Part shown: positions 45,639 through 54,740 of the stretch, piece by piece
Layout: each line of letters starts with the position of its first letter
Numbering within the stretch: the first letter of the stretch is position 1
NCBI RefSeq assembly: GCF_013820765.1
Contig: NZ_JABJVM010000005.1
Coordinates: forward strand, 62,001 to 126,000
DNA from: Paenilisteria rustica
GTDB lineage: Bacteria; Bacillota; Bacilli; Lactobacillales; Listeriaceae
Length of the DNA stretch: 64,000 nucleotides
Reading direction: 5' to 3'
Translations under genes and position numbers: made by a program
The notes under the pieces: model-generated
The model's database searches: none
What the model was told of the DNA's origin: nothing
Seen by the model: the letters and a program-made list of their open reading frames with translations, nothing else

Positions 45639-45788
45639 TACTACCTATCCACCTTTTATCGAAATATTTTTAATATATATATTTATATCCTATTTCAACT
45701 TAAAATAATCCACTCCAGATGATGCACGCTTATATTATATGGTGGGAAGCATACTAGCTCATATACCACGCTTCCCGCCATGTATTTA

Positions 45789-46481
45789 TTAATGTAAAGA
45801 TCCTGATACTTCGAAGCCGACCATTTCTTTTAGTGTCTGTGTATCCAAGATTGTAATTGGTTTCGGCGTTAATTTAACGAGCCCCTCTTCTTCAAACTTA
45901 GATAGTATCGTCGTTGCATACTCGCGCGTGATTTGACAATAACTCGCTAAATGGTGCTGACAGATTTCTTTTGGTAAATGTCCCTCTGATTTGCCTAGCT
46001 TTTTAGATTCTAAGTGTAGCAAGGATGCTGCTACTTTTGCTTTTGCTGGTAGTAAATTAAATTTGCCATAATAGTTCACGGATTGTGTTAGATTTTCAAT
46101 GATTTTTAGTAGAATCGAGGTTCCCCAACCTGATTCATCGATCACATTTAAAACGAAGTACGGATCGATGAAATATGCCGTCGTTTCTGAAATCGTTTCT
46201 AATTCAAATTGATTGCTTCCTCTTGATAATAATGAGGCAAAACCTATAAATTCGCCGTCTCCAGAGAATGAAATAGTTGTCTCTTTCGTATTATGACTTG
46301 CCACAATTTTGGTCAACCCTTTTTCTATATAGATAAAGGAACGATTGTCTGTCACCGTGGAATCAATAACTGTTTTAGCTGGTAGTACTTTCTTCTTGGA
46401 ATATTTATCAAATGATTTATTGGAAAACAGTAGTATTTCCAGGAAATTCTCGTCGATTTCAACACCAAATGTTTGTAGCAT
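45789..46481 (-). CDS. Crp/Fnr family transcriptional regulator
   Basis: A 230-residue regulator with an N-terminal cNMP-type beta barrel (RSFIYIEKGLTKIV, ISFSGDGEFIGFASLL), a dimer helix and a C-terminal HTH (HHLASYCQITREYATTILSKFEEEGLV). No cAMP phosphate cassette is apparent, and no cysteine cluster for an iron-sulfur centre. AAGGAGG precedes the ATG. It separates the VTC operon from the sugar epimerase gene; it might regulate either. Second Crp/Fnr paralog in the window. Confidence 0.85.
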   Translation of the reverse strand: MLQTFGVEIDENFLEILLFSNKSFDKYSKKKVLPAKTVIDSTVTDNRSFIYIEKGLTKIVASHNTKETTISFSGDGEFIGFASLLSRGSNQFELETISETTAYFIDPYFVLNVIDESGWGTSILLKIIENLTQSVNYYGKFNLLPAKAKVAASLLHLESKKLGKSEGHLPKEICQHHLASYCQITREYATTILSKFEEEGLVKLTPKPITILDTQTLKEMVGFEVSGSLH

Positions 46482-46524
46482 AATGAATGCCTCCTTTTAA
46501 TTTTCACATATCCTATTTCTCTTT

Positions 46525-47487
46525 TTAGACTTGTTGCTGCAGCAAAGATTGCTTTAAGGCTATCAAACCCTCTTTCAAACTCACTTTATTTGTCCATCCC
46601 GTTAGTTCTTTGGCGCGGTCACTAGCAAGAACCGAGCGTTTAACATCTCCTGCGCGTGGGCCTTCCATCGTAATCGCCACATCTTCTTCAAATACGTCTA
46701 AAATCGTGTTGTAGATATCTAAAATCGCAATTTCATCTCCTGTTCCAATGTTCAGAACCGTGTTGACTGCTTTTTCAGATACAAGTCGGTTTGCTTCGAC
46801 AACATCCCCAACATACACATAGTCGCGTGTACAACCGTTTGGCATATCAGGGTATGTCATTAGCACCGATGGCTTATTCGCCAAGATATTATTCACAAAA
46901 ATTGGAACAACCCCGCATTCACCATCTGGAATTTGACGCGGGCCATAGATGTTAGCATAGCGTAAAACAGTGTATTCAAAATGATACGTACTCGCATAGA
47001 TGTCTAAATATTTTTCGCCTGCATATTTGGTAATGGCGTATGGGGATAAAAGTTGAGGGGTATCGCTCTCTTTGGATTTTTCAGTACCTTCAATTACTTT
47101 GCTTAGGGCACCACCAGAAGAGACGTAGATAAATTTTTCAATTGGGAACTTTTGCGTGCATTGGAGTAGGACTAGCAAGCCACCGAGATTGATATCTAAA
47201 TCGTAAACGGGGTCTTCGATAGAACTGACGACTGATTTTTGCGCGGCATGATGATTGATAATTTGGGGACGGAATGAGTCGAAAATCGCCATCATTTTAG
47301 TTTTATCTTTAATATCAGCTTCCACAAAGGTGAAACTTTCACTCGCAAGTAGGTGACAAATATTATCTACCTTGCCAGAAGATAAATTATCGACACAAAG
47401 CACCTCGTATCCTTCTTCTACATACATTTCACAAATATGGGAACCGATGAAGCCTGCGCCACCTGTTACTAAAACTCGATTTTTCAT
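46525..47487 (-). CDS. NAD-dependent sugar epimerase/dehydratase (UDP-glucose 4-epimerase-like)
   Basis: A 320-residue short-chain dehydrogenase of the GalE-like group, acting on nucleotide sugars. The Rossmann motif GGAGFIGSH is at residues 9-17, the catalytic Ser at SSGGALSKV near 120, and Tyr/Lys in PYAITKYAGEK near 149-153. The GPRQIPDGE segment suits a 4-epimerase. The start at 47487 has AAGGAGG eight bases upstream. It is the last gene of the glycopolymer run and probably supplies UDP-galactose or UDP-GalNAc for it. Confidence 0.88.
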   Translation of the reverse strand: MKNRVLVTGGAGFIGSHICEMYVEEGYEVLCVDNLSSGKVDNICHLLASESFTFVEADIKDKTKMMAIFDSFRPQIINHHAAQKSVVSSIEDPVYDLDINLGGLLVLLQCTQKFPIEKFIYVSSGGALSKVIEGTEKSKESDTPQLLSPYAITKYAGEKYLDIYASTYHFEYTVLRYANIYGPRQIPDGECGVVPIFVNNILANKPSVLMTYPDMPNGCTRDYVYVGDVVEANRLVSEKAVNTVLNIGTGDEIAILDIYNTILDVFEEDVAITMEGPRAGDVKRSVLASDRAKELTGWTNKVSLKEGLIALKQSLLQQQV

Positions 47488-47544
47488 GTTTGTTGCCTCC
47501 TTCATTTATTGTATCTTTCATGTTTGATTTTCACTATCCACCGA

Positions 47545-48510
47545 TTAGAACACACTTGCGATTATTTCTTGTAGCTTCGTAAAGAACATATCTGACTCCA
47601 TCGAAATAGCACTAAAAATGGTAAATATCCAGAGAATACTGAGATAGATGACGGTAGACTTTCGAAATTCGTTATTTACTTTGCGCTGGTTGTAAGTGTG
47701 TTTTATGTCTAATTGATTGCTATTATTTTGTCGTTTCTTGAGAGTTTGTTGGTATTGCGTTTTTTCTTCCTTGGATAATTTATTAAAACGGTGAACGAAT
47801 TTGCTGTATTCCAGACCAACTTCTTCGGCTGGTCCATCCAGTTTTACTTCCCCATAATGAAGCCAGATAATGCGACTACACATGGTGCGGACTTGGCTAA
47901 GGGCATGGCTGACGAAGAAAATAGTTTTTCCTTCTTGCTGGAATTCGGCAATTTTGTCCGTGCATTTTTGGTAAAAGGTAGTGTCCCCGACGGATAAGGC
48001 TTCATCTATAATCAGGATGTCAGGATCGATTTGAACGGCGATGGCAAAACCAAGTCGAGCTTTCATACCACTAGAGTAGCGCTTAATGGGCTGGTCGATG
48101 AAATCATGTAGATCCGCAAACTCGGTAATAGCTGGAATCATTTCTGCAATCTGCGCATTGGAGTAACCCAACATTAGACACTTCAAGCGAATATTTTCCA
48201 TTCCGGAAAGCGTTGGTTTGAGACCGGCTCCGATGGCTAGCAGGGATACTTCCCCGCCCGTTTGGACTGTGCCGTGACTAGGTTGAATGATACCAGCTAA
48301 GATATTCGACAAGGTGGATTTACCAGAACCGTTTAGACCGATAAGGCCCACTGTTTCACCTCGTTTGACATCAAAGGAAACGTCACGTAGCGCTAAGAAT
48401 TCTGGCTTTTTTTCCCTAGGGTGAAAGAGCGATCGTAGCTGCTTGGCTGGGCTTGTAATCATGCTGTATTGCTTGGATACATGCCTGACGGACACCATAC
48501 TTTCTATCAT
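47545..48510 (-). CDS. tagH: Teichoic acid export ABC transporter, ATP-binding subunit TagH
   Basis: The ATPase of a Wzm/Wzt-type exporter for wall teichoic acid or a related polymer. In the 321-residue product the Walker A is GLNGSGKS (58-65), the signature is RYSSGMKARLGFA, and Walker B is DILIIDEALSVGD. The polymer-exporter subgroup is indicated by KPTLSGMENIRLKCLMLG. The C-terminal extension is short: one transmembrane helix (about 284-304) and about 15 more residues, with no SH3-like outer domain. The permease gene lies 15 bases upstream. Confidence 0.92.
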   Translation of the reverse strand: MIESMVSVRHVSKQYSMITSPAKQLRSLFHPREKKPEFLALRDVSFDVKRGETVGLIGLNGSGKSTLSNILAGIIQPSHGTVQTGGEVSLLAIGAGLKPTLSGMENIRLKCLMLGYSNAQIAEMIPAITEFADLHDFIDQPIKRYSSGMKARLGFAIAVQIDPDILIIDEALSVGDTTFYQKCTDKIAEFQQEGKTIFFVSHALSQVRTMCSRIIWLHYGEVKLDGPAEEVGLEYSKFVHRFNKLSKEEKTQYQQTLKKRQNNSNQLDIKHTYNQRKVNNEFRKSTVIYLSILWIFTIFSAISMESDMFFTKLQEIIASVF

Positions 48511-48525
48511 CTTTGTTCTTCCTCT

Positions 48526-49335
48526 CTATAAATAATCCATGAAGCGGTCTTTAAAACGAAGGTGTAATACAGATCCGACGCCGAGCACGAGTAGTGTGAT
48601 TCCCCAGAAATAGGCTGTCCACCAGGGTTCTGCGAAAAACCACTGTCTGGAGAAAAAGCTATCGCGGAACCCCTCGATGATATACACAAACGGATTAAGT
48701 TTTAAAATTTTCGTCATGAGCGAATCTGGGTTTGCTGTGACATCCATGACTGCACCTGATACGAAAAACAACAGGCGCATCATCGAGCCAATAATCAGTT
48801 GGTAATCTCGAAATAGAATCGTGATGGTCGCATTTAGCAAAGAAATCGCGTATAGGAATAAGCACATACACACAAAATAGTAGAAAAACTGCGTCCAGTA
48901 AATGGTCGGATAGATGTGGTTGATGAATAGGAAGCCGAGCAGGATAACGAGCATCGTAGCGTAACTATACAGTGATTTAAAAATCGTAATCGATGGCAAA
49001 ATACTCATCGGAAACTTCACACGAGACACCAAACTCAAATTACTATAAATCGAATTGGCGCCAGAAACGATAATCGCGCTGATGAAGAACCACGGAATCA
49101 TACCAGCAAGCATCCAGACAATGTACGGCACACCCGCATCCATCGAACTAGCACCATTCATCCGAATTCCAAATACGAAATAATAAATCATGACTTGTAA
49201 TGTCGGACTAAGAACTTCCCACAACATCCCCAGATAGTGACTTTGATAGGCAGCGCGCTGATCATATCTCGCAATCCGCGTAATCTTGTTGAAATGTTGT
49301 ACCTGCTCTTTTAGAATTTGGACCGTTTCTTTCAA
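48526..49335 (-). CDS. tagG: Teichoic acid export ABC transporter, permease TagG
   Basis: The ABC-2-type membrane subunit, 269 residues with six helices. Typical features are the N-terminal interface helix ARYDQRAAYQSHYLGMLWEVLSP (shown here only as landmark), the PYIVWMLAGMIPWFF outer helix pair and the C-terminal NPFVYIIEGFRDSFF segment. The start is a TTG at 49335, the only reasonable initiator in frame; the ribosome site AGGAAG is 13 bases away, so low expression is possible. Pairs with TagH downstream. Confidence 0.9.
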   Translation of the reverse strand: MKETVQILKEQVQHFNKITRIARYDQRAAYQSHYLGMLWEVLSPTLQVMIYYFVFGIRMNGASSMDAGVPYIVWMLAGMIPWFFISAIIVSGANSIYSNLSLVSRVKFPMSILPSITIFKSLYSYATMLVILLGFLFINHIYPTIYWTQFFYYFVCMCLFLYAISLLNATITILFRDYQLIIGSMMRLLFFVSGAVMDVTANPDSLMTKILKLNPFVYIIEGFRDSFFSRQWFFAEPWWTAYFWGITLLVLGVGSVLHLRFKDRFMDYL

Positions 49336-49352
49336 TGCTTGTTCACTTCTTC

Positions 49353-50420
49353 CTATTTTTGAATCATTTTAGAGATTGTTTCAAATAAAAATGGTGCGTA
49401 ATACTGGCCTGTTGCGTTGTGATCACTGTAATCTTGAAGGTCCAATTCGTAGGAGACGCCTTTTTTATCTAATTTGCTAAGCAGCGGTTGTAAATGCTGT
49501 TTATAGTGATAATCGCCTTTTCCGATATGGAAGATGAAGTTTGGAAAAGCCGTATTGGTATCGACGAGATTCATGATGAGTTCATCGTAATATTTTTCGC
49601 CAGCTGCCTTATCCTCGCCAAGCATGTTATTCAAACCCTTACGGACAACCGGTGCATTCGTCGCACGCTGCTTCAAGAACTTCGCTAGGAAAACTTGTGG
49701 TGCACCAACAATGGCAGTGCCAAAATGATATTTCATCGCGTAATATAGCGATGCGGCACCGCCTTTACTAGAACCAGAAGCGATGATGTTGCGTGAAGAA
49801 ATACCTAGCTCATTTGCTTTGGACATGATTAATGCAATAACCGAACGTTCGTAATCAGAACGGCGATTATGTCCCATGTAGTAACAGAATTGCCCTTTAT
49901 ACTCATCTAGAATAAAAAGTTTGTTCACATCGCATGGCCACAATGTTCGGAAATGATTATAGACTGGCGGACCACCGCGAAACTCATTGGAATGCAGTCC
50001 TGAGAAAGAAATGACTAATTTATCAGAAGGAGTTTTTGCTGGCTGGAACAAATATTTCACCGGATGATCATTGTAGTAAATTTCTTCTTTTTCTAAGGTT
50101 GTCGTTACCGTTTGCTGATTGGCAACATCTACATTCAGCATGTTCGTTACTTTATTGATAATCATCGTATCGTTTTTCTTCAAAAACAGACGGATTTTAT
50201 AGGCACCGCTTCGGATCGGTTGGTAATCTACTGTCACTTGTTGTTTGTCGATTGGTTGATACCACTGGCGCTCAATAATCTGGTCGTTGTAGTAAATATA
50301 ATAAGCATACGTATAGCTCGCTTCTAGCATGTACAGTGCTTTAAAGTTCACTATCAGCTTGCCACTCGTATAGGCTAGGCGGGATGTGTCTAATTTCTCA
50401 ATAATGATATCGCTTGTCAT
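49353..50420 (-). CDS. Asp2-like alpha/beta hydrolase family protein
   Basis: A 355-residue protein with no signal peptide. The first 120 residues look beta-rich; the rest is an alpha/beta hydrolase resembling accessory Sec system protein Asp2 and related proteins of glycan gene clusters. The nucleophile elbow is in ASGSSKGGAASLYYA (Ser near 215), and a C-terminal SDHNATGQYY holds a possible catalytic Asp-His. Asp2 homologs are O-acetyltransferases or esterases acting on GlcNAc. secA2/asp1/asp3/gtfA are not adjacent, so here it more likely modifies the polymer or its precursors. GAGGAG precedes the ATG. Confidence 0.75.
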   Translation of the reverse strand: MTSDIIIEKLDTSRLAYTSGKLIVNFKALYMLEASYTYAYYIYYNDQIIERQWYQPIDKQQVTVDYQPIRSGAYKIRLFLKKNDTMIINKVTNMLNVDVANQQTVTTTLEKEEIYYNDHPVKYLFQPAKTPSDKLVISFSGLHSNEFRGGPPVYNHFRTLWPCDVNKLFILDEYKGQFCYYMGHNRRSDYERSVIALIMSKANELGISSRNIIASGSSKGGAASLYYAMKYHFGTAIVGAPQVFLAKFLKQRATNAPVVRKGLNNMLGEDKAAGEKYYDELIMNLVDTNTAFPNFIFHIGKGDYHYKQHLQPLLSKLDKKGVSYELDLQDYSDHNATGQYYAPFLFETISKMIQK

Positions 50421-50444
50421 AATTTCTCTCCTCGTGTCCGGAAC

Positions 50445-52577
50445 TTAACCCACAAATGTTGCGGCCAATAAGTCCTCGATTTCGTGACAAATTTTTGCTT
50501 TGTTAAAATATTTATAAGCATAGTCTTTATAAGCTTGTTGGTCGGCTGCGTTTAATTCGTTGCTCGCGATAAAGTCCGCGATGGCTGCCGGTGTTTTAAA
50601 AATAGAGTTGGCGGGATAAACGGTTTCCACGCCAGGCCAGTTGAGTAGACACGGTGTAGAGCCAGCCGCCATACCTTCCATCAAGACAGTATGGAAACTT
50701 TCGGATTCACTCGTTGATAAAAGGTAACCGATTTTCTGTAGCCATTCGTGAACGTCATTACCATGCTTATCAAACACAACACTATCTTTCCACGCAGCTG
50801 CATTGATTCGTGCAAATACAGCGTCATAGTATTCCCGTTCTGCTGTACGCCCCATTAACCAAGCGACATCTTTTGGTAGTTGTCCTTTGATGAACAAGGT
50901 GTAACGCTTATCTTGTTTCCATAGCTGCTCGAAAATGTCGAGTGCTTTATCAAGCCCTTTAATTTTAGGGATGACACCGCAAATACCAAGGTTAAAGTCG
51001 ATATTATTTTTTTTCGGACGATCCAGTTTTTCTGTATCAATTGTGTTGGCAATTAAGACCATCTTGTAGCGGGGAATCTGGCAAATTCGGTGCATTTCCT
51101 CCATAATGAATGGGCACACCGCGATGATATGGTCGATAGCTTCGAGGTTATAGTTGAAAGGATGAGTGGTACGTTTTTCTTGTGCGTGGACACGAACGAT
51201 CAGCTTTTGATTCGGCTTTTTATTTTGCGAGTACCAAACCGTATTGCCCAGGCCCCATTCGCAATAAATCATGTCAGCCCACTCAAGCAATGCTTTGCTG
51301 TTCACCACATCGTGTTCCGTATGATTCGTCCAATGATCGATTTTCACGTTGATATTTGGTTGATTTTCCAGATAATCGATAATGTCCGTCATAAATTTCA
51401 AATCATGACTCGCAAATAGGAGATTCATCGGTTCTTGGTTATAGCTCCACAAAATGTCTTTCAAACGATCATAAGAAGCTTCCAGCGTGAAATTCTGACT
51501 TGCTTGATACATCGCTTTTGCCGCACGTTTGTAGACGGTAGAATCATTTAATACCAGTTGTGTTTTCTCTAAAAATTCGGCTTCCGTGTCTACGAATAAT
51601 TCATAATCACTGCCGAGTAATTGCTCATGCATTTTTGTACGCCGTAACAAAACTGGTTTGCCCAGTCGTGCATATTCCAACAGCTTCGTTGATAATTCTA
51701 CCGAAGCATCATTATCAATCAACTCACTGCGCCAGCTAATACCAACATCCGATGCCGCTATAAATTCCTGCGACTCCGAACGTGACACCGCACCAACCCA
51801 ATCAATATTTGTCGCCTGTTGAAACGCTTGTCTTATCTTGCCATTTCGTGCCCGCAAGTCTCCTTGAAACTTATCTCCCACGATACAAAATGTAATGTCC
51901 GTATTTTCGAGTTTTCGCGCCGCGCGGATAATTTCTTCCGTATACCACTCCGCCGCAAATTTTCCACTGTAAATCAATTGATTATTCCGATTCCGATAAT
52001 CTGGAACGTTCGGTTGCGCGGGAATCATTGGTAATAGAATTGCCACTTTGTCCCCACTCACATCCATCAGTTCACTAAAAATCGCGCGTGTTGCCTCCGT
52101 TTGTAAAAACATATTCGGAAAGCTATCATAGACTTGACGTAAATCCGAACGTTCGGTATCCGAGATTGTCTTTGGATCATGATTGAAATCCGTGATGTAT
52201 GGCATCGTTTTCTTCATCAAATCGGGATGCTTCATCATCTCTTTTACTAGCGCAAACCCGCGAATGATGATCAAATGGTAGTCGTTCTTTTTATTCAGTA
52301 CTTCCATCCTTGCCAAAGCTTCCGCCACCTGAATCCGATTTCCATTTTCAAAAGGCATACTTGGAAATGTCTCAAAAGGGTCAAGCAACGTCACATTATC
52401 AAAATTAGAAATGCCGCCCGTCAAACGCGTATTTTGTTCTTTCGCTTTCAACAATACATCCGTCTTCACACTCGGATTAATTGCCAACATGGATGCCATT
52501 GATGTCAACCAAACCGCCGAACCGTCCATAATATTCAAATCCATGTCACCATAGACTAAGATTTTTAACTGTCTCAA
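50445..52577 (-). CDS. Double glycosyltransferase, two GT-B domains
   Basis: A 710-residue cytosolic protein. Two glycosyltransferase units of the GT4 type are in tandem: the first ends with DVGISWRSELIDNDASVELSTKLLEYARLGKPVLLRR near 290-330, and the second with YLLSTSESESFHTVLMEGMAAGSTPCLLNWPG near 625-660. Each has the acidic donor-binding E-x7-E-like pattern. Such fusions make repeating disaccharides or add two sugars in turn. The start is a TTG at 52577, supported by AGGAG nine bases upstream. No membrane helix is visible. Confidence 0.85.
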   Translation of the reverse strand: MRQLKILVYGDMDLNIMDGSAVWLTSMASMLAINPSVKTDVLLKAKEQNTRLTGGISNFDNVTLLDPFETFPSMPFENGNRIQVAEALARMEVLNKKNDYHLIIIRGFALVKEMMKHPDLMKKTMPYITDFNHDPKTISDTERSDLRQVYDSFPNMFLQTEATRAIFSELMDVSGDKVAILLPMIPAQPNVPDYRNRNNQLIYSGKFAAEWYTEEIIRAARKLENTDITFCIVGDKFQGDLRARNGKIRQAFQQATNIDWVGAVSRSESQEFIAASDVGISWRSELIDNDASVELSTKLLEYARLGKPVLLRRTKMHEQLLGSDYELFVDTEAEFLEKTQLVLNDSTVYKRAAKAMYQASQNFTLEASYDRLKDILWSYNQEPMNLLFASHDLKFMTDIIDYLENQPNINVKIDHWTNHTEHDVVNSKALLEWADMIYCEWGLGNTVWYSQNKKPNQKLIVRVHAQEKRTTHPFNYNLEAIDHIIAVCPFIMEEMHRICQIPRYKMVLIANTIDTEKLDRPKKNNIDFNLGICGVIPKIKGLDKALDIFEQLWKQDKRYTLFIKGQLPKDVAWLMGRTAEREYYDAVFARINAAAWKDSVVFDKHGNDVHEWLQKIGYLLSTSESESFHTVLMEGMAAGSTPCLLNWPGVETVYPANSIFKTPAAIADFIASNELNAADQQAYKDYAYKYFNKAKICHEIEDLLAATFVG

Positions 52578-52589
52578 AAGTCATCGCTC

Positions 52590-54740
52590 CTATATTTCTA
52601 CTTTAGTCAAAATGTTTGGCGGGGCTTCTGCACCATAGGCCACAAAATTAAACTTATCGGCACTGAACAAAGACACACCTTGTCGGAAATAATGCGCCAT
52701 GGATCCGTCATTTTCCATGTTGGCAAGTAGTACTGGCACAGCACCCATCATCGGTATTGCCGTTTTCATCAACGCTTTGTGATACGTCATCCCACTAACA
52801 AATTCATAATCTTCTTGCGCCCCATCTTCTTGTAGCACACCATTTTCCCATTCAAAAATATTTTTCTTCCCGATGACATCAGCTTTCGTATACTCTGTTG
52901 CTAAAAATAAATCTGCGAGATATTGCTCCCCATAAAAATGTTCACCTGCCATATAACTCATATACTCCGTCGCAATAACATCTTGCAATTTCTGATAATT
53001 ATTCATATAGGTTATGGCGTACATGCTAACGTCTTCCGTATTATATACATTCATCAAATCCGTCACGCCATCAAACATCGAGGCAAACAAAACTAATTTT
53101 TTATTTGGATATGTTTGGCGATCAAAATTCGCTTTTACCGCTTCAATATCTGCTTTCGAGTGTACGACCGACAGCACCGTGACTGCTTTTGGTAGCACAT
53201 CTAGCGTGATACCCATGTTAGCCAGCATCATGCGCAACCGATGTTTGTACGTATGGTGATGATACACCTCACGAATTCCTTCCAATGATTTCTGCTGATA
53301 CAACGCGTCATCCGTCGTAATCTCTTGAATTTTCTCCCGTAACGCATCTTCTGTTTCCGCAATCAGCACCAGGTCCCCAAACATTCGCTTGATTCCCTTC
53401 GAATAACTACTGATAATCGGCGTTCCACAAGCCAAACCTTCAAACACACGGCGTGAAAACATCGTCGGTGATTCCTTAATACTGTTAATATTCAACATAT
53501 ATTTGTAACCTTTATAAGCAATATCCATATCGTTGTACGCCAAACTTCCAAGCACACTCGGCAAAAACCGCTCTGGAAACTGGAAATCTGGGGAGTGACG
53601 ATCAAAGTTTCGATCATAAATCGCTAATCCATACTGCTGCGTTACATCTAAAATTTGATCCATATCCCGGCGACGATCCTCATGTCGATTCGCATAATAC
53701 GAACCAGCAAAACACATCTTGTCAATCCGCTTCTTATACAATTTAATCGGATTATGCATCTCCGGCTGTACTGCAAAACTTTGTGCAAATACATTCTCAT
53801 GCCCTGCTGCCTTCTTGTACTTCGGAATCATGTCCGCGTCCGTTGTGTAAATATAGTTAAACAATTTCGCCGTATCAATAAATTTGTCGTAATGAATTGG
53901 ATCCTCTTTATTCCAGAAAATTGTCGGTACATCGTTCTGCTTACACCATTCAAGAAGTCCCAATAACGCGCTTCTATCCTGGTTCGCATACCGACCAATC
54001 TTATATTCCCAGGCCTTATGATTCCCGTGCCATGCCGACTCCACCATTAAAATATGTGGTTGCTCACGTTCCAGCACCTCTTGCCAATTCTCTGGTGTAA
54101 ATGTAATCAAGTTTACTTCCTTGTCGTAACATGTTCGTGTAAACTCATCAAAAATGCAGGCCACACGTAAATCTGACGTCTTCTTAATTGCTTTCAATCC
54201 AGCTCTTACTTCCGATACCGTCGTCGCGTTTTTCGTCACTTTTGCTGCATCAAATGTTCGCACAAATTCGCAACCTTTAATCGTGATGACACTCTTGCTC
54301 GGCACCCGTAAAGCGATACGTAGACGCGTTGTTTCTTGCCCTACCTTAAGATGATTCTTCTTGTTCGGATCAACCAATGTTGATTTCAGTTGTTTCTTGT
54401 TACCGTACTCGATAATGGCAATTTTACATTCTTGTTTTCCAATCATTTCAATATCGAACTGGAACTCGAACTTTTCTCCTGGAACCGTTTCGATGATATG
54501 CATCGGATAACGGCTAAACAAAAGGTTCGTCTCCAAGTAGGAAAAGTAAATATATTTATCGCTGCTATTTGTAGCCATGACCGCTTCGCCTTGTTGCTCG
54601 AATGCCAAATCATCATTTGAACTATGCCAATTCTCTGCGTTTGTGAAATCCTTCGAAGCAATCACTTCAGGCTGAATATTGCTTAAAATCTTCTTTTGTA
54701 AATACTCAATTTCATGATATAAATTCTCAATCTTTTTCAC
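52590..54740 (-). CDS. CgeB-like glycosyltransferase with N- and C-terminal extensions
   Basis: A 716-residue protein. The central part (about 190-480) is a CgeB/spore-maturation-type glycosyltransferase: WNKEDPIHYDKF, FAGSYYANRHEDRRRDM and FEGLACGTPIISSYSKG are landmarks. The first 170 residues form a predicted beta-sandwich, perhaps a carbohydrate-binding module, and residues 500-716 look like a second, GT2/GT-A-like domain (VHSKADIEAVKANFDRQTYPNKKLVLF). The GTG start at 54740 overlaps the upstream stop by four bases (GTGA), with GAGGAA upstream. Confidence 0.8.
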   Translation of the reverse strand: MKKIENLYHEIEYLQKKILSNIQPEVIASKDFTNAENWHSSNDDLAFEQQGEAVMATNSSDKYIYFSYLETNLLFSRYPMHIIETVPGEKFEFQFDIEMIGKQECKIAIIEYGNKKQLKSTLVDPNKKNHLKVGQETTRLRIALRVPSKSVITIKGCEFVRTFDAAKVTKNATTVSEVRAGLKAIKKTSDLRVACIFDEFTRTCYDKEVNLITFTPENWQEVLEREQPHILMVESAWHGNHKAWEYKIGRYANQDRSALLGLLEWCKQNDVPTIFWNKEDPIHYDKFIDTAKLFNYIYTTDADMIPKYKKAAGHENVFAQSFAVQPEMHNPIKLYKKRIDKMCFAGSYYANRHEDRRRDMDQILDVTQQYGLAIYDRNFDRHSPDFQFPERFLPSVLGSLAYNDMDIAYKGYKYMLNINSIKESPTMFSRRVFEGLACGTPIISSYSKGIKRMFGDLVLIAETEDALREKIQEITTDDALYQQKSLEGIREVYHHHTYKHRLRMMLANMGITLDVLPKAVTVLSVVHSKADIEAVKANFDRQTYPNKKLVLFASMFDGVTDLMNVYNTEDVSMYAITYMNNYQKLQDVIATEYMSYMAGEHFYGEQYLADLFLATEYTKADVIGKKNIFEWENGVLQEDGAQEDYEFVSGMTYHKALMKTAIPMMGAVPVLLANMENDGSMAHYFRQGVSLFSADKFNFVAYGAEAPPNILTKVEI

